A stretch of DNA of 64,000 nucleotides from UBA2336 sp965227265 (lineage in GTDB: Bacteria > Bacteroidota > Bacteroidia > Cytophagales > Cyclobacteriaceae), in assembly GCA_965227265.1 (NCBI GenBank), contig OZ245738.1, positions 1,116,001 through 1,180,000 on the forward strand, read 5' to 3'. A model generated the notes under the pieces. The model was not told the DNA's origin and searched no databases. It was given only the letters and a program-made list of their open reading frames with translations. The position numbers were made by a program, and so were the translations under genes. Shown here one piece after another: positions 32,472-42,147 of the stretch (the first letter of the stretch is position 1; each line of letters opens with the position of its first letter).

Positions 32472-35400
32472 ATGCTAAAACTCTACAAAATGGCCCTGGG
32501 GCTATTTGTCTTTTTAATTGTGGTTACGGTATTGCCGGCCACAGCACAAACGCGAACCATTACGGGCAAGATCAGTGACGCAAGCGGCACTTTACCAGGT
32601 GTTACGATTGCCGTGAAGGGTACTTCTGAGGGAACTGTTACGGATGGCGATGGCAACTTCAGCATCACCGTGGGAGAAGGAAAAACGCTGGTTATTTCCT
32701 ACATCGGGTATGTAACGCAGGAAGTTGATGTCTCAACTCAAACGAATGTTTCTGTTACACTTGTTGAAGATACTAAACAGCTTGGGGAAGTAATTGTTGT
32801 TGGATATGGCACACAATCAAAACGTGAAATTGTTGGGTCAATAACTAAAGTTGGGGGTGAAAAGCTTACCATGACTCCTACACCAAGTTTTGAATCTGCA
32901 TTACAAGGACGAGCAGCTGGTGTGCAAGTAATTCAAAGCAGTGGTATAGCTGGTGCGGGTTCGATCATCCGCGTTCGTGGGGTGGCATCGGTAAGTGCGG
33001 GTGCTGATCCACTGTATGTTGTGGATGGAATACCAATTACACAAGATGTATTTCTTGGGGGTAATGGCGGGGCAATGAATACCAATCCATTGGCATCTAT
33101 AAACCCTGCTGATATTGCATCGATTGAAATTCTGAAGGATGTATCGGCTGCGGGTATCTATGGATCTCGCGGTGCGAATGGAGTTATTCTTGTTACCACG
33201 AAGCGTGGGAAAAGCGGAAAGCCCAGCTTCAATTTTACTTCTCGGGTTGGTTTTTCAAAACCAGTAGCAAAGCCTCGGATGCTTAACTCCAAGCAATATC
33301 TTCAACTTTACCAAGAGGCTTACAATAACGATGGAGGTGTTGGACTAGCTTCACTGCCGGGTGGGATTTCTTGGGAAAATGCTCAGAATACAGATACGGA
33401 TTGGTGGGATTTAACTACCCAGACAGGTATCAAGCAGGATTATGGCTTAAGCATGTCGCAAGGAGGAAAGAAGCTATCAACGTTCGTTAATCTCGGCTAC
33501 AGCAACAATGAAAGTTATTTGGTTGGCAATGCTTACAAAAGACTGAGTGCACGTGTTAATGCTGATTATAAAGTTCTTGATAACCTTAATGTGTCTTTAT
33601 CTACATCACTCAGCAGAGGGGATAATGTTCGGGTAAACACTGCCTGGGCTGGGGGAGTTGGGCAAGCAATGTCAACTGCTCTGCCAATCTATCCTATCAG
33701 AAATGCTGATGGCTCGTATTATTTTAACAACAGTTTTTCTAATCCTGTTCGGCAACAAGAATATACCGATTGGCATACCATTGATACCCGGAGTATAAAT
33801 ACGTTAGCGCTTAATTATAAGCCTCTTAAAAATCTGACCGTAAACGTTAGCGGCTCATATGACTTCTTAAAAAATTATGACGATAAATGGGAATCATCCA
33901 AGCTTATAGGGCAGCCTGATACCGTACTCGGTCAGGCTTTTGTAAATGCTCATTATGTTGACAATATAAGTGCAACTGCAACTGCAGAGTATGTTTTTCA
34001 AACTGAGGCATCGCATGATCTTAAGTTGATGATCGGAACTGAATATCAGCAATCCTACAGACGCGATGCGAGTAAAGGTGTGATCGGTGTTGATGAGCCT
34101 TTATTCAGAGATCCTGAACCAATTGAAGGCGCAATTAAATCAGGTGACTATAAAAAGAGAATAAATGTTGATGGAGCCGTTAAGTTCATTAGTTTTTTTA
34201 GCCGGTTAAATTATGTCTACAAAGACAAGTACATTGCTCAGGCTACATTCAGGGCAGATGGAAGCTCGAAGTTTGGACCGGATAATAAGTATGGATTTTT
34301 TCCAACTGCTGCAGTAGGCTGGGTAGTTTCAGAAGAATCTTTCTTAAAATCCAATACACTTATTAGCTTTTTTAAACTGAAGGCCAGCTTCGGTATCATG
34401 GGGAATTCCAATATTCCTGCAAATACTTTTGAAGCGACATTTACTGAAAACATCCCGGGGAGTACAGGAAATGGTTATAATGGCTTACCAATATTATTTC
34501 CCACGCGTTTGGCGAATCCGAGTCTGAAATGGGAAACCTCTAAGAATCTTGACCTGGGATTTGAATTGAATTTGTTTAATGATCGCATTACAACAGAATT
34601 CGCGTATTATAACAGGATGAGTACAGATGTGCTTATGTTTTTGAATTTGCCCAAGCAAGTGGGTCAAGCTAACAACTACTATGCAAACGTAGGTAAAGTT
34701 CTTAATACCGGTGTTGAATTTTCTTTTGTAACAAGAAATCTTACGGGTGATTTGAAATGGACTACTGATTTTAACATTGCTCATAACAGAAATGAAGTAC
34801 GTTCGGTTGGAAATTTTTCTGACGAAGCAGTGAGCGGTGGAACAAACGATACACGTGTAAAGGTTGGTGAACCTATCGGTACCAATTATTTGGTAAGGTT
34901 TTCACATGTTGATGCCACTACCGGCAAACCGGTTTACTTGGATATCAACGGTGAAGAAACCTTTACATGGGATCCAAAAGATCGGGTCGTGATCGGAAAT
35001 ATCCTTCCGGATTTTACAGGAGGTATCACGAACACGTTCGAGTATAAGGGCTTGACATTAAGTTTCTTATTTGTCTTTACGAAAGGGGGAGATATCTACG
35101 ACTCTTCTTCAAAACGTCAATTAGGTGTTGTTACGGACTGGAATATGCGTGAGGATTTATTTGATCGTTGGAGACAAGCTGGCGATGTGGCGGAATATCC
35201 TCGTCTTACACTGAATACTCAAACGTATGGTTCGGGCACACCCTGGATTAACACGAACCAGTGGACACATGATGGTTCTTACGTAAGACTGCGAACATTA
35301 TCACTCAGTTACAACTTGCCGCTTTCACTTATTCAAAAGCTTAAGTTAAAGAGTGCAGTGATTGGTGTTGCAGGATCAAATCTATTAACATTCACCAAGT

Positions 35401-35531
35401 ATCAGGGTCTTGATCCGGAAATTGCGCGTGACTTTGAAAATGCTTCAGACAGGAATCTTAGTTCAAACATTACCTATCTCACGCCTCCGCAAGAAAAAAG
35501 TGTTTCATTCTCACTTAACCTAGGATTTTAA
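32472..35531 (+). CDS. susC: SusC-type TonB-dependent outer-membrane transporter
   Basis: A 1019-residue outer-membrane glycan importer. After the signal peptide (ending VLPATAQ) comes a carboxypeptidase-like domain (residues about 25-100, GKISDASGTLPGVTIAVKGTSEGT), the plug with family signature (VIVVGYGTQSKREIVGSI, DPLYVVDGIPI, IEILKDVSAAGIYGSRGANGVILVTTKRG), and a 22-strand-type barrel ending SFSLNLGF. It pairs with SusD two bases downstream. With GH13, GH31 and GH65 nearby the substrate is very probably starch-derived maltodextrin. It is preceded by a LacI-type operator. A four-codon ORF overlaps the start; I attach no meaning to it. Confidence 0.94.
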   Translation: MLKLYKMALGLFVFLIVVTVLPATAQTRTITGKISDASGTLPGVTIAVKGTSEGTVTDGDGNFSITVGEGKTLVISYIGYVTQEVDVSTQTNVSVTLVEDTKQLGEVIVVGYGTQSKREIVGSITKVGGEKLTMTPTPSFESALQGRAAGVQVIQSSGIAGAGSIIRVRGVASVSAGADPLYVVDGIPITQDVFLGGNGGAMNTNPLASINPADIASIEILKDVSAAGIYGSRGANGVILVTTKRGKSGKPSFNFTSRVGFSKPVAKPRMLNSKQYLQLYQEAYNNDGGVGLASLPGGISWENAQNTDTDWWDLTTQTGIKQDYGLSMSQGGKKLSTFVNLGYSNNESYLVGNAYKRLSARVNADYKVLDNLNVSLSTSLSRGDNVRVNTAWAGGVGQAMSTALPIYPIRNADGSYYFNNSFSNPVRQQEYTDWHTIDTRSINTLALNYKPLKNLTVNVSGSYDFLKNYDDKWESSKLIGQPDTVLGQAFVNAHYVDNISATATAEYVFQTEASHDLKLMIGTEYQQSYRRDASKGVIGVDEPLFRDPEPIEGAIKSGDYKKRINVDGAVKFISFFSRLNYVYKDKYIAQATFRADGSSKFGPDNKYGFFPTAAVGWVVSEESFLKSNTLISFFKLKASFGIMGNSNIPANTFEATFTENIPGSTGNGYNGLPILFPTRLANPSLKWETSKNLDLGFELNLFNDRITTEFAYYNRMSTDVLMFLNLPKQVGQANNYYANVGKVLNTGVEFSFVTRNLTGDLKWTTDFNIAHNRNEVRSVGNFSDEAVSGGTNDTRVKVGEPIGTNYLVRFSHVDATTGKPVYLDINGEETFTWDPKDRVVIGNILPDFTGGITNTFEYKGLTLSFLFVFTKGGDIYDSSSKRQLGVVTDWNMREDLFDRWRQAGDVAEYPRLTLNTQTYGSGTPWINTNQWTHDGSYVRLRTLSLSYNLPLSLIQKLKLKSAVIGVAGSNLLTFTKYQGLDPEIARDFENASDRNLSSNITYLTPPQEKSVSFSLNLGF

Positions 35532-35533
35532 TC

Positions 35534-36910
35534 ATGAAAAAAATCATATATATAATTTTCATTCTCCTGTTGGTGTCTTGCGATAGACTTCTGGAGGTGC
35601 CTTTGGCAGACAACGAAACAAAAGACGAGGCCGCCATTGTTGATGAAGGAGATGTTCAGGAATTGCTTAATTCTGCTTATGATGTGTTAGCGAATTATAG
35701 CAATGGAACAATACAGCGTTTTAGTGAGCTGTTAGCAGATGATATCGATTCCAGGTTTACCGATGCAAACGGATTTTTAAAAGAAGTTTACAACAGGAAT
35801 ACAAATTTCTTTAATTCGGATGTTAATGGAGTGTATAGTAATATTTACATAACCATTTATCGGGCAAATGCGACACTTGAAGCAATAGAAGATTTAGGGC
35901 TAAACGGAGAATCCGCTACACGAATGATTGCAGAAGCAAGATTTCTTCGCGGTGTTGCGCATTTTGATGCGGTTCGGTTATTCGCTGCGCCATCGGTCTT
36001 TCCAGCAGATGATTCGCATTTAGGAATTCCAATAAGAATCGTTACCGGTATTCAACCAGTGCCAAGATCAACGGTAGCCGAAGTTTATGCTCAAATCATT
36101 AGTGATCTTGAGTTTGCTGAGCAGAATCTTCCAACCAACAATGGTAATTATGCCAATGTGGATGCAGCTTCTGGCTATTTAGCTAAAGTTTATTTTCAGC
36201 GCAATGATTTCACAAATGCTGCTGCCAAAGCGGGTGAAGTAATTGGCGCTGCCCGAAACAAATACGTGCTTCAAAATAATGTCAATGCAAGATTTTCCTC
36301 CATAATCTCAAGAGAAGTAATCTTCAGTACTGTAAGTACCACTACGCTCAATGACAATCGGGCAAGTACACTAATCGGTTCTTACCGAAATGATCTACAG
36401 GAACCCTTCCTTAAAATTTCTGAAGCTGCATACGATGATGGCAGACAAAACGGAATTACGGATAAGCGGAATGTGTGGTTTAGTGAATACATCAGTCCAA
36501 CGGGCGCAGAATATTATGTAATCAACAAGTATAATGTTCAAATCATGAACGTTCCACTATTGCATTATGCCGAGATGCTACTCATTCGTGCTGAATCTCT
36601 AGGTGAGTTAGATCAGGATTTGACTACTGCAATTGGTGATATCAACGCTATTCGTGCACGTGCGGGTCTCTCGGCAAGAAGTACATCGAGTACGGCTCAA
36701 CAAGTAATAACGTATGCACGTGAGGAGAGAAGAATTGAATTAGCGTTAGAGGGTGACAGGTACTATGATTTAAGGAGACGGGGCGCACTAGGCGAGGATA
36801 TTACAATTCGGAACGCTCCATGGGATTGCCCAGGTCTTACGCTTCAATTCCCTGCTGTAGAAGGCTCTCCTAATTTTGTGTTTAATGAACAGGGTGGATG
36901 TAACGATTAA
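35534..36910 (+). CDS. susD: SusD-type glycan-binding lipoprotein
   Basis: A 458-residue RagB/SusD-family outer-membrane lipoprotein (LLVSC, lipidated at the Cys) that caps SusC and captures substrate. TPR-like helices and family motifs are seen: IYRANATLEAIEDL, AEARFLRGVAHFDAVRLFA, LHYAEMLLIRAESL and ARAGLSARS, ERRIELALEGDRYYDLRRRG at the end. It starts two bases after susC, so translation is coupled. Normal length for the shorter maltodextrin-type SusD proteins. Confidence 0.93.
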   Translation: MKKIIYIIFILLLVSCDRLLEVPLADNETKDEAAIVDEGDVQELLNSAYDVLANYSNGTIQRFSELLADDIDSRFTDANGFLKEVYNRNTNFFNSDVNGVYSNIYITIYRANATLEAIEDLGLNGESATRMIAEARFLRGVAHFDAVRLFAAPSVFPADDSHLGIPIRIVTGIQPVPRSTVAEVYAQIISDLEFAEQNLPTNNGNYANVDAASGYLAKVYFQRNDFTNAAAKAGEVIGAARNKYVLQNNVNARFSSIISREVIFSTVSTTTLNDNRASTLIGSYRNDLQEPFLKISEAAYDDGRQNGITDKRNVWFSEYISPTGAEYYVINKYNVQIMNVPLLHYAEMLLIRAESLGELDQDLTTAIGDINAIRARAGLSARSTSSTAQQVITYAREERRIELALEGDRYYDLRRRGALGEDITIRNAPWDCPGLTLQFPAVEGSPNFVFNEQGGCND

Positions 36911-36921
36911 TTGATGACACT

Positions 36922-37401
36922 ATGAAAAAGAATTTAATATTTATTATATCCTTTTTTTCAACAGCCTTGATTTTTAGCTGTGAAAACAAAGTGGATGATT
37001 TAAAGATAGGTGAACCATTAAGTCAATCGGAAGGAATTGATGGAACATGGGAACTTGAGAAGGTGGAGATTGTAGATGAATTTCAGGTTGATAAGCCAAC
37101 GATGGATCTATCAGATGTTTTTCTAACTGGTGAAACTACGTTGATTTTCAACGCTTCAACAAAAACGTATACAATCGATACACCGAGCGATATTCCTAAT
37201 TTCTTGGGTGAAGGCGGAGCATGGTTATTTGACAACGAATTGTATCCTAAAGTAGTAACATTAGGCGGCTCTGCTATTGAACTAGGTTCACCTATTTACT
37301 CGTATAGCGAAACATTGGTACTCAAGTATACAAAGTACTGCGATGTTAACGGTCGTTTAAAGCCCGTGCTTAGCTATCGTTATCAATTCAAAAGAGCTTA
37401 A
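36922..37401 (+). CDS. Small lipoprotein of the DUF5004/lipocalin-like type
   Basis: A 159-residue lipoprotein (IFSC lipobox) with a beta-rich domain: IDGTWELEKVEIVDEFQVDKP, TTLIFNASTKTYTI, VLSYRYQFKRA. This is the look of DUF5004-type proteins found after susD. It starts 11 bases after susD in the same operon. Its role is unknown; it may assist surface glycan handling. Confidence 0.62.
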   Translation: MKKNLIFIISFFSTALIFSCENKVDDLKIGEPLSQSEGIDGTWELEKVEIVDEFQVDKPTMDLSDVFLTGETTLIFNASTKTYTIDTPSDIPNFLGEGGAWLFDNELYPKVVTLGGSAIELGSPIYSYSETLVLKYTKYCDVNGRLKPVLSYRYQFKRA

Positions 37402-37406
37402 CCATC

Positions 37407-38261
37407 ATGACTATGAAAGCATTTAAATATATATTGATGTTGGTACTAACCAACGCATTTTTATACAGTCAGGCACAGATCACCATCGAACCCGCAGAAT
37501 GGGTTCCGTGTGAGCCGATTAAAATAACGATCGATATTTCTCAGGGAGAATGTGATCGTTTGGTTGGGAGCGCTCCAACAGAGAGTCTCTACCTTTGGAC
37601 CTGGATGCCTGCCGGACCTGCAATTGATGGAGGTAACGGATCATGGGAATCTTCCAATGAAGCACTCAAATTAACGTATGAAGCCGTTAATATATATAGT
37701 TACACGCTAACGCCAACCGAATTTTATGGGGTGGAGGCGGATGCAGTTTATGCCAACGGGTTCTCTATGTTAGTGAAAAAGAAGAGCGGAGTTGGTGGCG
37801 GTGGTGGTGGATGTGATGAAGATAAAACTTCAGATTTCCACCTGGATGTTGTTGCGCCTTTCGTCAGTAAAAAAGTTTTCTTGTTTCCTGAAATTGTTTT
37901 TCAGGATGACTTTATGACTTTCCTGTACGATGAAACACTCGAGACAAAAGCTTCTATGCAAAATCTCAGTGAGTACTATGTATATGCAAGTGCTGTAGAT
38001 ACTGATGGCGGAGTTTACGAAGTAAGCCCAACCAACGAAGTAGGGGATAATCCTAAACTGAAACTGAAAGACAAAGGCAACGGCAAATTTGGAATTACTG
38101 TAGTTCCTAAAACTTTCTTCTCCGTTCCGGATGGAAAAACTATTCTGAATGTTTATTTCACCGTAAGGAAGAAAGTTGTAGTTGATGCTTCAACCGATCA
38201 GGTAGATGAAATTGCTGCTCCGTTTGAATTAGGGTGCGGACCTGCTCAGGGCGGATGTTAA
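37407..38261 (+). CDS. Secreted two-module protein sharing its fold with the amylase N-terminus
   Basis: A 284-residue exported protein: signal peptide to about residue 23, module 1 (ITIEPAEWVPCEPIKITIDIS, LYLWTWMPAGP, YTLTPTEFYGV), a GVGGGGGGCDE linker (residues about 131-141) and module 2 (VSKKVFLFPEIVFQDDFMTFLYDE to the end). Module 1 resembles the N-terminal module of the GH13 protein encoded next (VTVSPAFPKADEPITITYD, WSITFTPRTYY). The likely role is glycan binding or display, but no enzyme motif is seen. It starts five bases after the preceding gene; the second ATG at 37413 is an alternative. Confidence 0.65.
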   Translation: MTMKAFKYILMLVLTNAFLYSQAQITIEPAEWVPCEPIKITIDISQGECDRLVGSAPTESLYLWTWMPAGPAIDGGNGSWESSNEALKLTYEAVNIYSYTLTPTEFYGVEADAVYANGFSMLVKKKSGVGGGGGGCDEDKTSDFHLDVVAPFVSKKVFLFPEIVFQDDFMTFLYDETLETKASMQNLSEYYVYASAVDTDGGVYEVSPTNEVGDNPKLKLKDKGNGKFGITVVPKTFFSVPDGKTILNVYFTVRKKVVVDASTDQVDEIAAPFELGCGPAQGGC

Positions 38262-38302
38262 AAAGGCATCGAGCCTAATGTTTTAACTACAACGGAAGTG
38301 TG

Positions 38303-41300
38303 ATGCGGAAAGTAAGTGGATTTCTTTTTTTGATATTTCTTTGCTTCAATTTTGTTGAGGCACAAGTTACAGTAAGCCCTGCTTTTCCTAAGGCGGATGA
38401 GCCGATAACGATTACGTACGATGCTACTCTGGGCGCATCTAATCTTGTTGGTGTATCAAGAGTAAAAATCCATTCAGGTGTAATTTTGAGTGGCCCAACC
38501 GGAACGGGTTGGAACCACGTAGTAGGAAGTTGGGGCAATCCCGATTCTCCGGGTGAGATGACTTCCCTTGGAAATAATAAGTGGTCAATAACCTTTACAC
38601 CTAGAACCTACTATGCAGCGGCAAGTCCTCCGCTTCCGGCAGGCGCAACAGTCTATAGGTTAGGAATGGTGTTTAGAGAACCTGGTCCATGCGGTGGTTT
38701 TGGTGGGGTAGCTGCGGATTGTAGAAAAGGCGCAGCAACAGGAGGAGGAGACATTTTTGTTGATCTGTTTCAGGATGGATTTTCATTGTCAGTAACTTCA
38801 CCAACTACATTTCCATTATTTGTTACTTCCGGAAACCAACTACCCATTATTGCTCAAACGACTGAAAGTTCTGAAATAACGATATCTGTTAATGGAGTTG
38901 TAAAATCAACTGTGGCAGCCGGAACAGCTATTAACTATAATCATACAGTCGCTGAAACAGGTACAGTAACTGTGCTTGTTAAAGCGGATAATGGTACCGA
39001 AGTTTTAGAGTCAGAGTTTAGCTATATAGTAAGAGCAGCTCTTAATCAACCTCGTCCTCCCGGAATTATTGACGGCATTAACTACTCTGCTGATCAAACA
39101 AAAGTTACGCTTTCTTTATGGGCTCCCAATAATCAATCTGCCTATGTTGTGGGTGATTTTACAAATTGGGAACTTTTGCCTGCCTACCAGTTGAAAAAAG
39201 ATGGTGAACATTTTTGGATTGAGATAACCGATCTTACACCCGAAGAGGAATATGCATTCCATTACCTAGTGGATGAAAATATTTATGTGGCAGATCCTTA
39301 TTCGGATAAAATTCTGGATCCTAATGACCAGTTTATTCCCGCGGCTATATATCCCAACTTAAAACAGTATCCTCAGCAAGCTGTAAACACGAAAGAATAC
39401 TTTAATCGGGTTTCAATTCTCCAAACAGGCCAACAACCTTACTCATGGGTAGTTGATAATTTTCAAAAACCCGCTAAAGAGAAACTGGTGGTTTACGAAT
39501 TGTTGGTGCGTGACTATTTCGCAAATGGTCAACGTAACTATAGTAATCTGATTGATACATTAAGTTACTTGAAACGTTTAGGAGTTAATGCCATTCAACT
39601 TATGCCCATCATGGAATTTAACGGCAACGAGAGTTGGGGCTATAATCCAACGTTTATGCTTGCTCCTGACAAATATTATGGCACAAAGAATAAGTTTAAA
39701 GAGTTTATTGATGTCTGTCATCAAAATGGAATTGCCGTCATTTTAGATATTGCGTTGAATCATCAGGATACTCCAAGTCCTTATGCGATGATGGATTTCA
39801 ACTTTACAACTTTTAAGCCTAATCCAACTAATAAATGGTTTAATGTAAGCGACCCTCATCCCTATGGAGTGTTTTTTGATCTCAATCATGAGAGCAGTTA
39901 TACGAAAGCATTTGTGGATACGGTAAACCATTACTGGCTTAATGAATTTAAAGTAGATGGTTATCGGTTTGACTTGTCAAAAGGCTTTACACAAAATACG
40001 AAATGTGGCGGTAGTAACTCCAATGAAGGTTGCTTTCAGCAATATGATGCTTCAAGGATTGCTATCCTGAAACGTATGGCTGATCAAATTTGGTCGCACA
40101 CTCCACAAGCCTATGTAATCCTGGAACATTTTGCTGAGAATTCAGAAGAAAAAGAATTAGCTGAATATCGGTCAGGCGAAGGTAAAGGAATGATGCTCTG
40201 GGGAAATTTGAATAACGCGTATGCGCAAAATTCAATGGGCTTTACCAGTAGTTCCGACATTAGCTGGATTCATTATGGAGCCAGAGGATGGTCAGTTCCC
40301 CATGTTGTTGGATACATGGAGAGCCATGATGAAGAGCGCATGATGTATCGTAACATTACGTTTGGCGCCAGTGCATCGGGATATAATGTTCGGACATTAT
40401 CGACTGCATTAGAACGTGCTAAAAGTGCGGGCGCGTTCTTCTTCACATTACCTGGGCCAAAGATGATCTGGCAATTCGAAGAGTTAGGTTATGATATATC
40501 GATTGATTTTAATGGTCGTACAGGTAACAAGCCTGTACATTGGGAATATAAAGACAATGCTCAGCGTGCTAAACTGTTTGAAACCTTTGCGTCTCTAATT
40601 CATATCCGTAATGAGTACGATATATTTCAAACTCCTGACGTTACGATTCAAGGTGGTTCAAATCTCGTAAAGCAAATCATTCTCAAAAACTCTCCTTACA
40701 ATGCTTCTCCCGCCAGTACAGAGGATATGAATGTGTTGATCATTGGAAACTTTGATGTTACGAAAAAGACTATCTCAGCCAATTTTCCGCACAGTGGCAC
40801 GTGGTATAATTATTTCGCCTTAGGCAATTCATTCACGGTAGCTTCAACACCCATGAGTATTGAATTACAGCCAGGTGAATTCAGATTGTATACTGATGTT
40901 GTACTGCCTGAACCTATTGCTGAGTTACAGGGATTCTTACCACCGGCACCACCGGTATTGACTTCAGCAGAATTTGAAGATGAAACTGTGTCATTAACCT
41001 GGACCGATGAATCTTCTTTGGAAACTGAATATCGGGTTTACAGGCGCAAGGTAGGTGATCCAACATTTGAGCTTGTTAAAACTGCCTCACAGAATGCAAC
41101 CGCTGGTATAGATGATAGTGATTTTGAATCGCTCACTGAATATCAATACTATGTAGAGGCTTACAATATTTATGGCGGAAGTTCCTCTGCAATTGTTAAC
41201 GTAACGTCTGGCGAAATTGTAACAAGTATTGAAAAGGATATTTTGTCAAGTGTAGAAGTTTATCCTAATCCTTCAACGGGAATATTTCGCATTAAAAACG

Positions 41301-41470
41301 AAAAAGGTTTAGCGCTTCGGGTATCTATGTTTGACCTGCAAGGTCGTGAGATTAATGCAGTAGCTCCTGTAACCAATCAATATGATATTTCTAATTATAA
41401 GCCCGGAATGTATTTGCTGAAACTGACAGCGCAATCCGGAAGCCGGTACATTAGAGTAATAAAAAAGTAA
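38303..41470 (+). CDS. Multidomain GH13 alpha-amylase with T9SS sorting domain
   Basis: A 1055-residue secreted amylase or pullulanase-type enzyme. Order: signal peptide, an N-terminal module (about 20-145), a beta domain (about 150-245), an E-set/CBM48-like domain (about 255-345; LWAPNNQSAYVVGDFTNWE), and the GH13 barrel (about 380-800). The catalytic residues are Asp557 (GYRFDLSKG), Glu608 (ILEHFAEN) and Asp676 (MESHDEERM). A fibronectin-III domain follows (about 885-975), then a type IX secretion sorting domain (VEVYPNPSTGIFRI, GMYLLKLTAQSGSRYIRVIKK). The GTG at 38300 is also in frame, but the ATG at 38303 is preferred. It degrades starch outside the cell, feeding SusCD. Confidence 0.92.
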   Translation: MRKVSGFLFLIFLCFNFVEAQVTVSPAFPKADEPITITYDATLGASNLVGVSRVKIHSGVILSGPTGTGWNHVVGSWGNPDSPGEMTSLGNNKWSITFTPRTYYAAASPPLPAGATVYRLGMVFREPGPCGGFGGVAADCRKGAATGGGDIFVDLFQDGFSLSVTSPTTFPLFVTSGNQLPIIAQTTESSEITISVNGVVKSTVAAGTAINYNHTVAETGTVTVLVKADNGTEVLESEFSYIVRAALNQPRPPGIIDGINYSADQTKVTLSLWAPNNQSAYVVGDFTNWELLPAYQLKKDGEHFWIEITDLTPEEEYAFHYLVDENIYVADPYSDKILDPNDQFIPAAIYPNLKQYPQQAVNTKEYFNRVSILQTGQQPYSWVVDNFQKPAKEKLVVYELLVRDYFANGQRNYSNLIDTLSYLKRLGVNAIQLMPIMEFNGNESWGYNPTFMLAPDKYYGTKNKFKEFIDVCHQNGIAVILDIALNHQDTPSPYAMMDFNFTTFKPNPTNKWFNVSDPHPYGVFFDLNHESSYTKAFVDTVNHYWLNEFKVDGYRFDLSKGFTQNTKCGGSNSNEGCFQQYDASRIAILKRMADQIWSHTPQAYVILEHFAENSEEKELAEYRSGEGKGMMLWGNLNNAYAQNSMGFTSSSDISWIHYGARGWSVPHVVGYMESHDEERMMYRNITFGASASGYNVRTLSTALERAKSAGAFFFTLPGPKMIWQFEELGYDISIDFNGRTGNKPVHWEYKDNAQRAKLFETFASLIHIRNEYDIFQTPDVTIQGGSNLVKQIILKNSPYNASPASTEDMNVLIIGNFDVTKKTISANFPHSGTWYNYFALGNSFTVASTPMSIELQPGEFRLYTDVVLPEPIAELQGFLPPAPPVLTSAEFEDETVSLTWTDESSLETEYRVYRRKVGDPTFELVKTASQNATAGIDDSDFESLTEYQYYVEAYNIYGGSSSAIVNVTSGEIVTSIEKDILSSVEVYPNPSTGIFRIKNEKGLALRVSMFDLQGREINAVAPVTNQYDISNYKPGMYLLKLTAQSGSRYIRVIKK

Positions 41471-41481
41471 CAGTCCTCTTC

Positions 41482-42126
41482 ATGATCAAAGCTTGCATTT
41501 TCGACCTTGACGGAGTTTTGGTTGACACAGCGCATTATCACTTCCTGGCGTGGAAACGTTTGGCCAAAGAATTTGACTACGAGCTTACCGAAGAAATAAA
41601 CGAACAATTAAAAGGCGTTAGTCGGATGAAATCGCTCGAGATTGTTATGAAGCATGCAAATGTTTCTATTGAAAAACAAAAGCAAGAGGCGTTAGCGGAT
41701 CGTAAGAATGGCTGGTTTACAAATTACGTTCATAAGATGAATTCGGATGAGCTCTTTCCAGGTGTAAAGGAATTATTTGCAAAACTTAAAAAGGACAGGA
41801 TTAAGATTGCATTAGCTTCCAGCAGTAAGAATGCACAAACTATTATTGAAATTTTAGGCATTCAGAATGAGTTTGAAGCTGTGGTGGATGGAAACATGAT
41901 CGTTCATAGTAAGCCTCATCCTGAAATATTTTTACTAGCTGCAAAAAAGCTTGGGCTAAATCCGGCAGATTGTGTTGTCTTTGAAGATGCCGAAGCCGGT
42001 GTGGAAGCAGCAGTAGCCGCAGGAATGAAATGCGTTGGAGTTGGAAATCCGGTGCAACTAAAAAAGGCAAATCAAATCGTGAAGAAGATTGAAGATTTTA
42101 ATTATTCAAATCTTCAAACATTATAA
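41482..42126 (+). CDS. pgmB: Beta-phosphoglucomutase
   Basis: A 214-residue HAD-superfamily mutase converting beta-glucose 1-phosphate to glucose 6-phosphate. The phosphoryl-accepting Asp8 and assisting Asp10 are in CIFDLDGVLVDTAHYHFLAW. The NEQLKGVSR cap loop and ALASSSKN, HSKPHPEIFL and VFEDAEAGVEAA motifs match bPGM of Lactococcus. The following GH65 phosphorylase produces its substrate, so the two act in series in the cytoplasm. It lies 11 bases after the amylase gene. Confidence 0.93.
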   Translation: MIKACIFDLDGVLVDTAHYHFLAWKRLAKEFDYELTEEINEQLKGVSRMKSLEIVMKHANVSIEKQKQEALADRKNGWFTNYVHKMNSDELFPGVKELFAKLKKDRIKIALASSSKNAQTIIEILGIQNEFEAVVDGNMIVHSKPHPEIFLLAAKKLGLNPADCVVFEDAEAGVEAAVAAGMKCVGVGNPVQLKKANQIVKKIEDFNYSNLQTL

Positions 42127-42147
42127 ACTGACTTATATCTCATCGTT

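Noticed and set aside
32467..32478. Four-codon ORF ATG-CTA-TGC-TAA overlapping the susC start
   Set aside because: Likely coincidence; too short to interpret without expression data.
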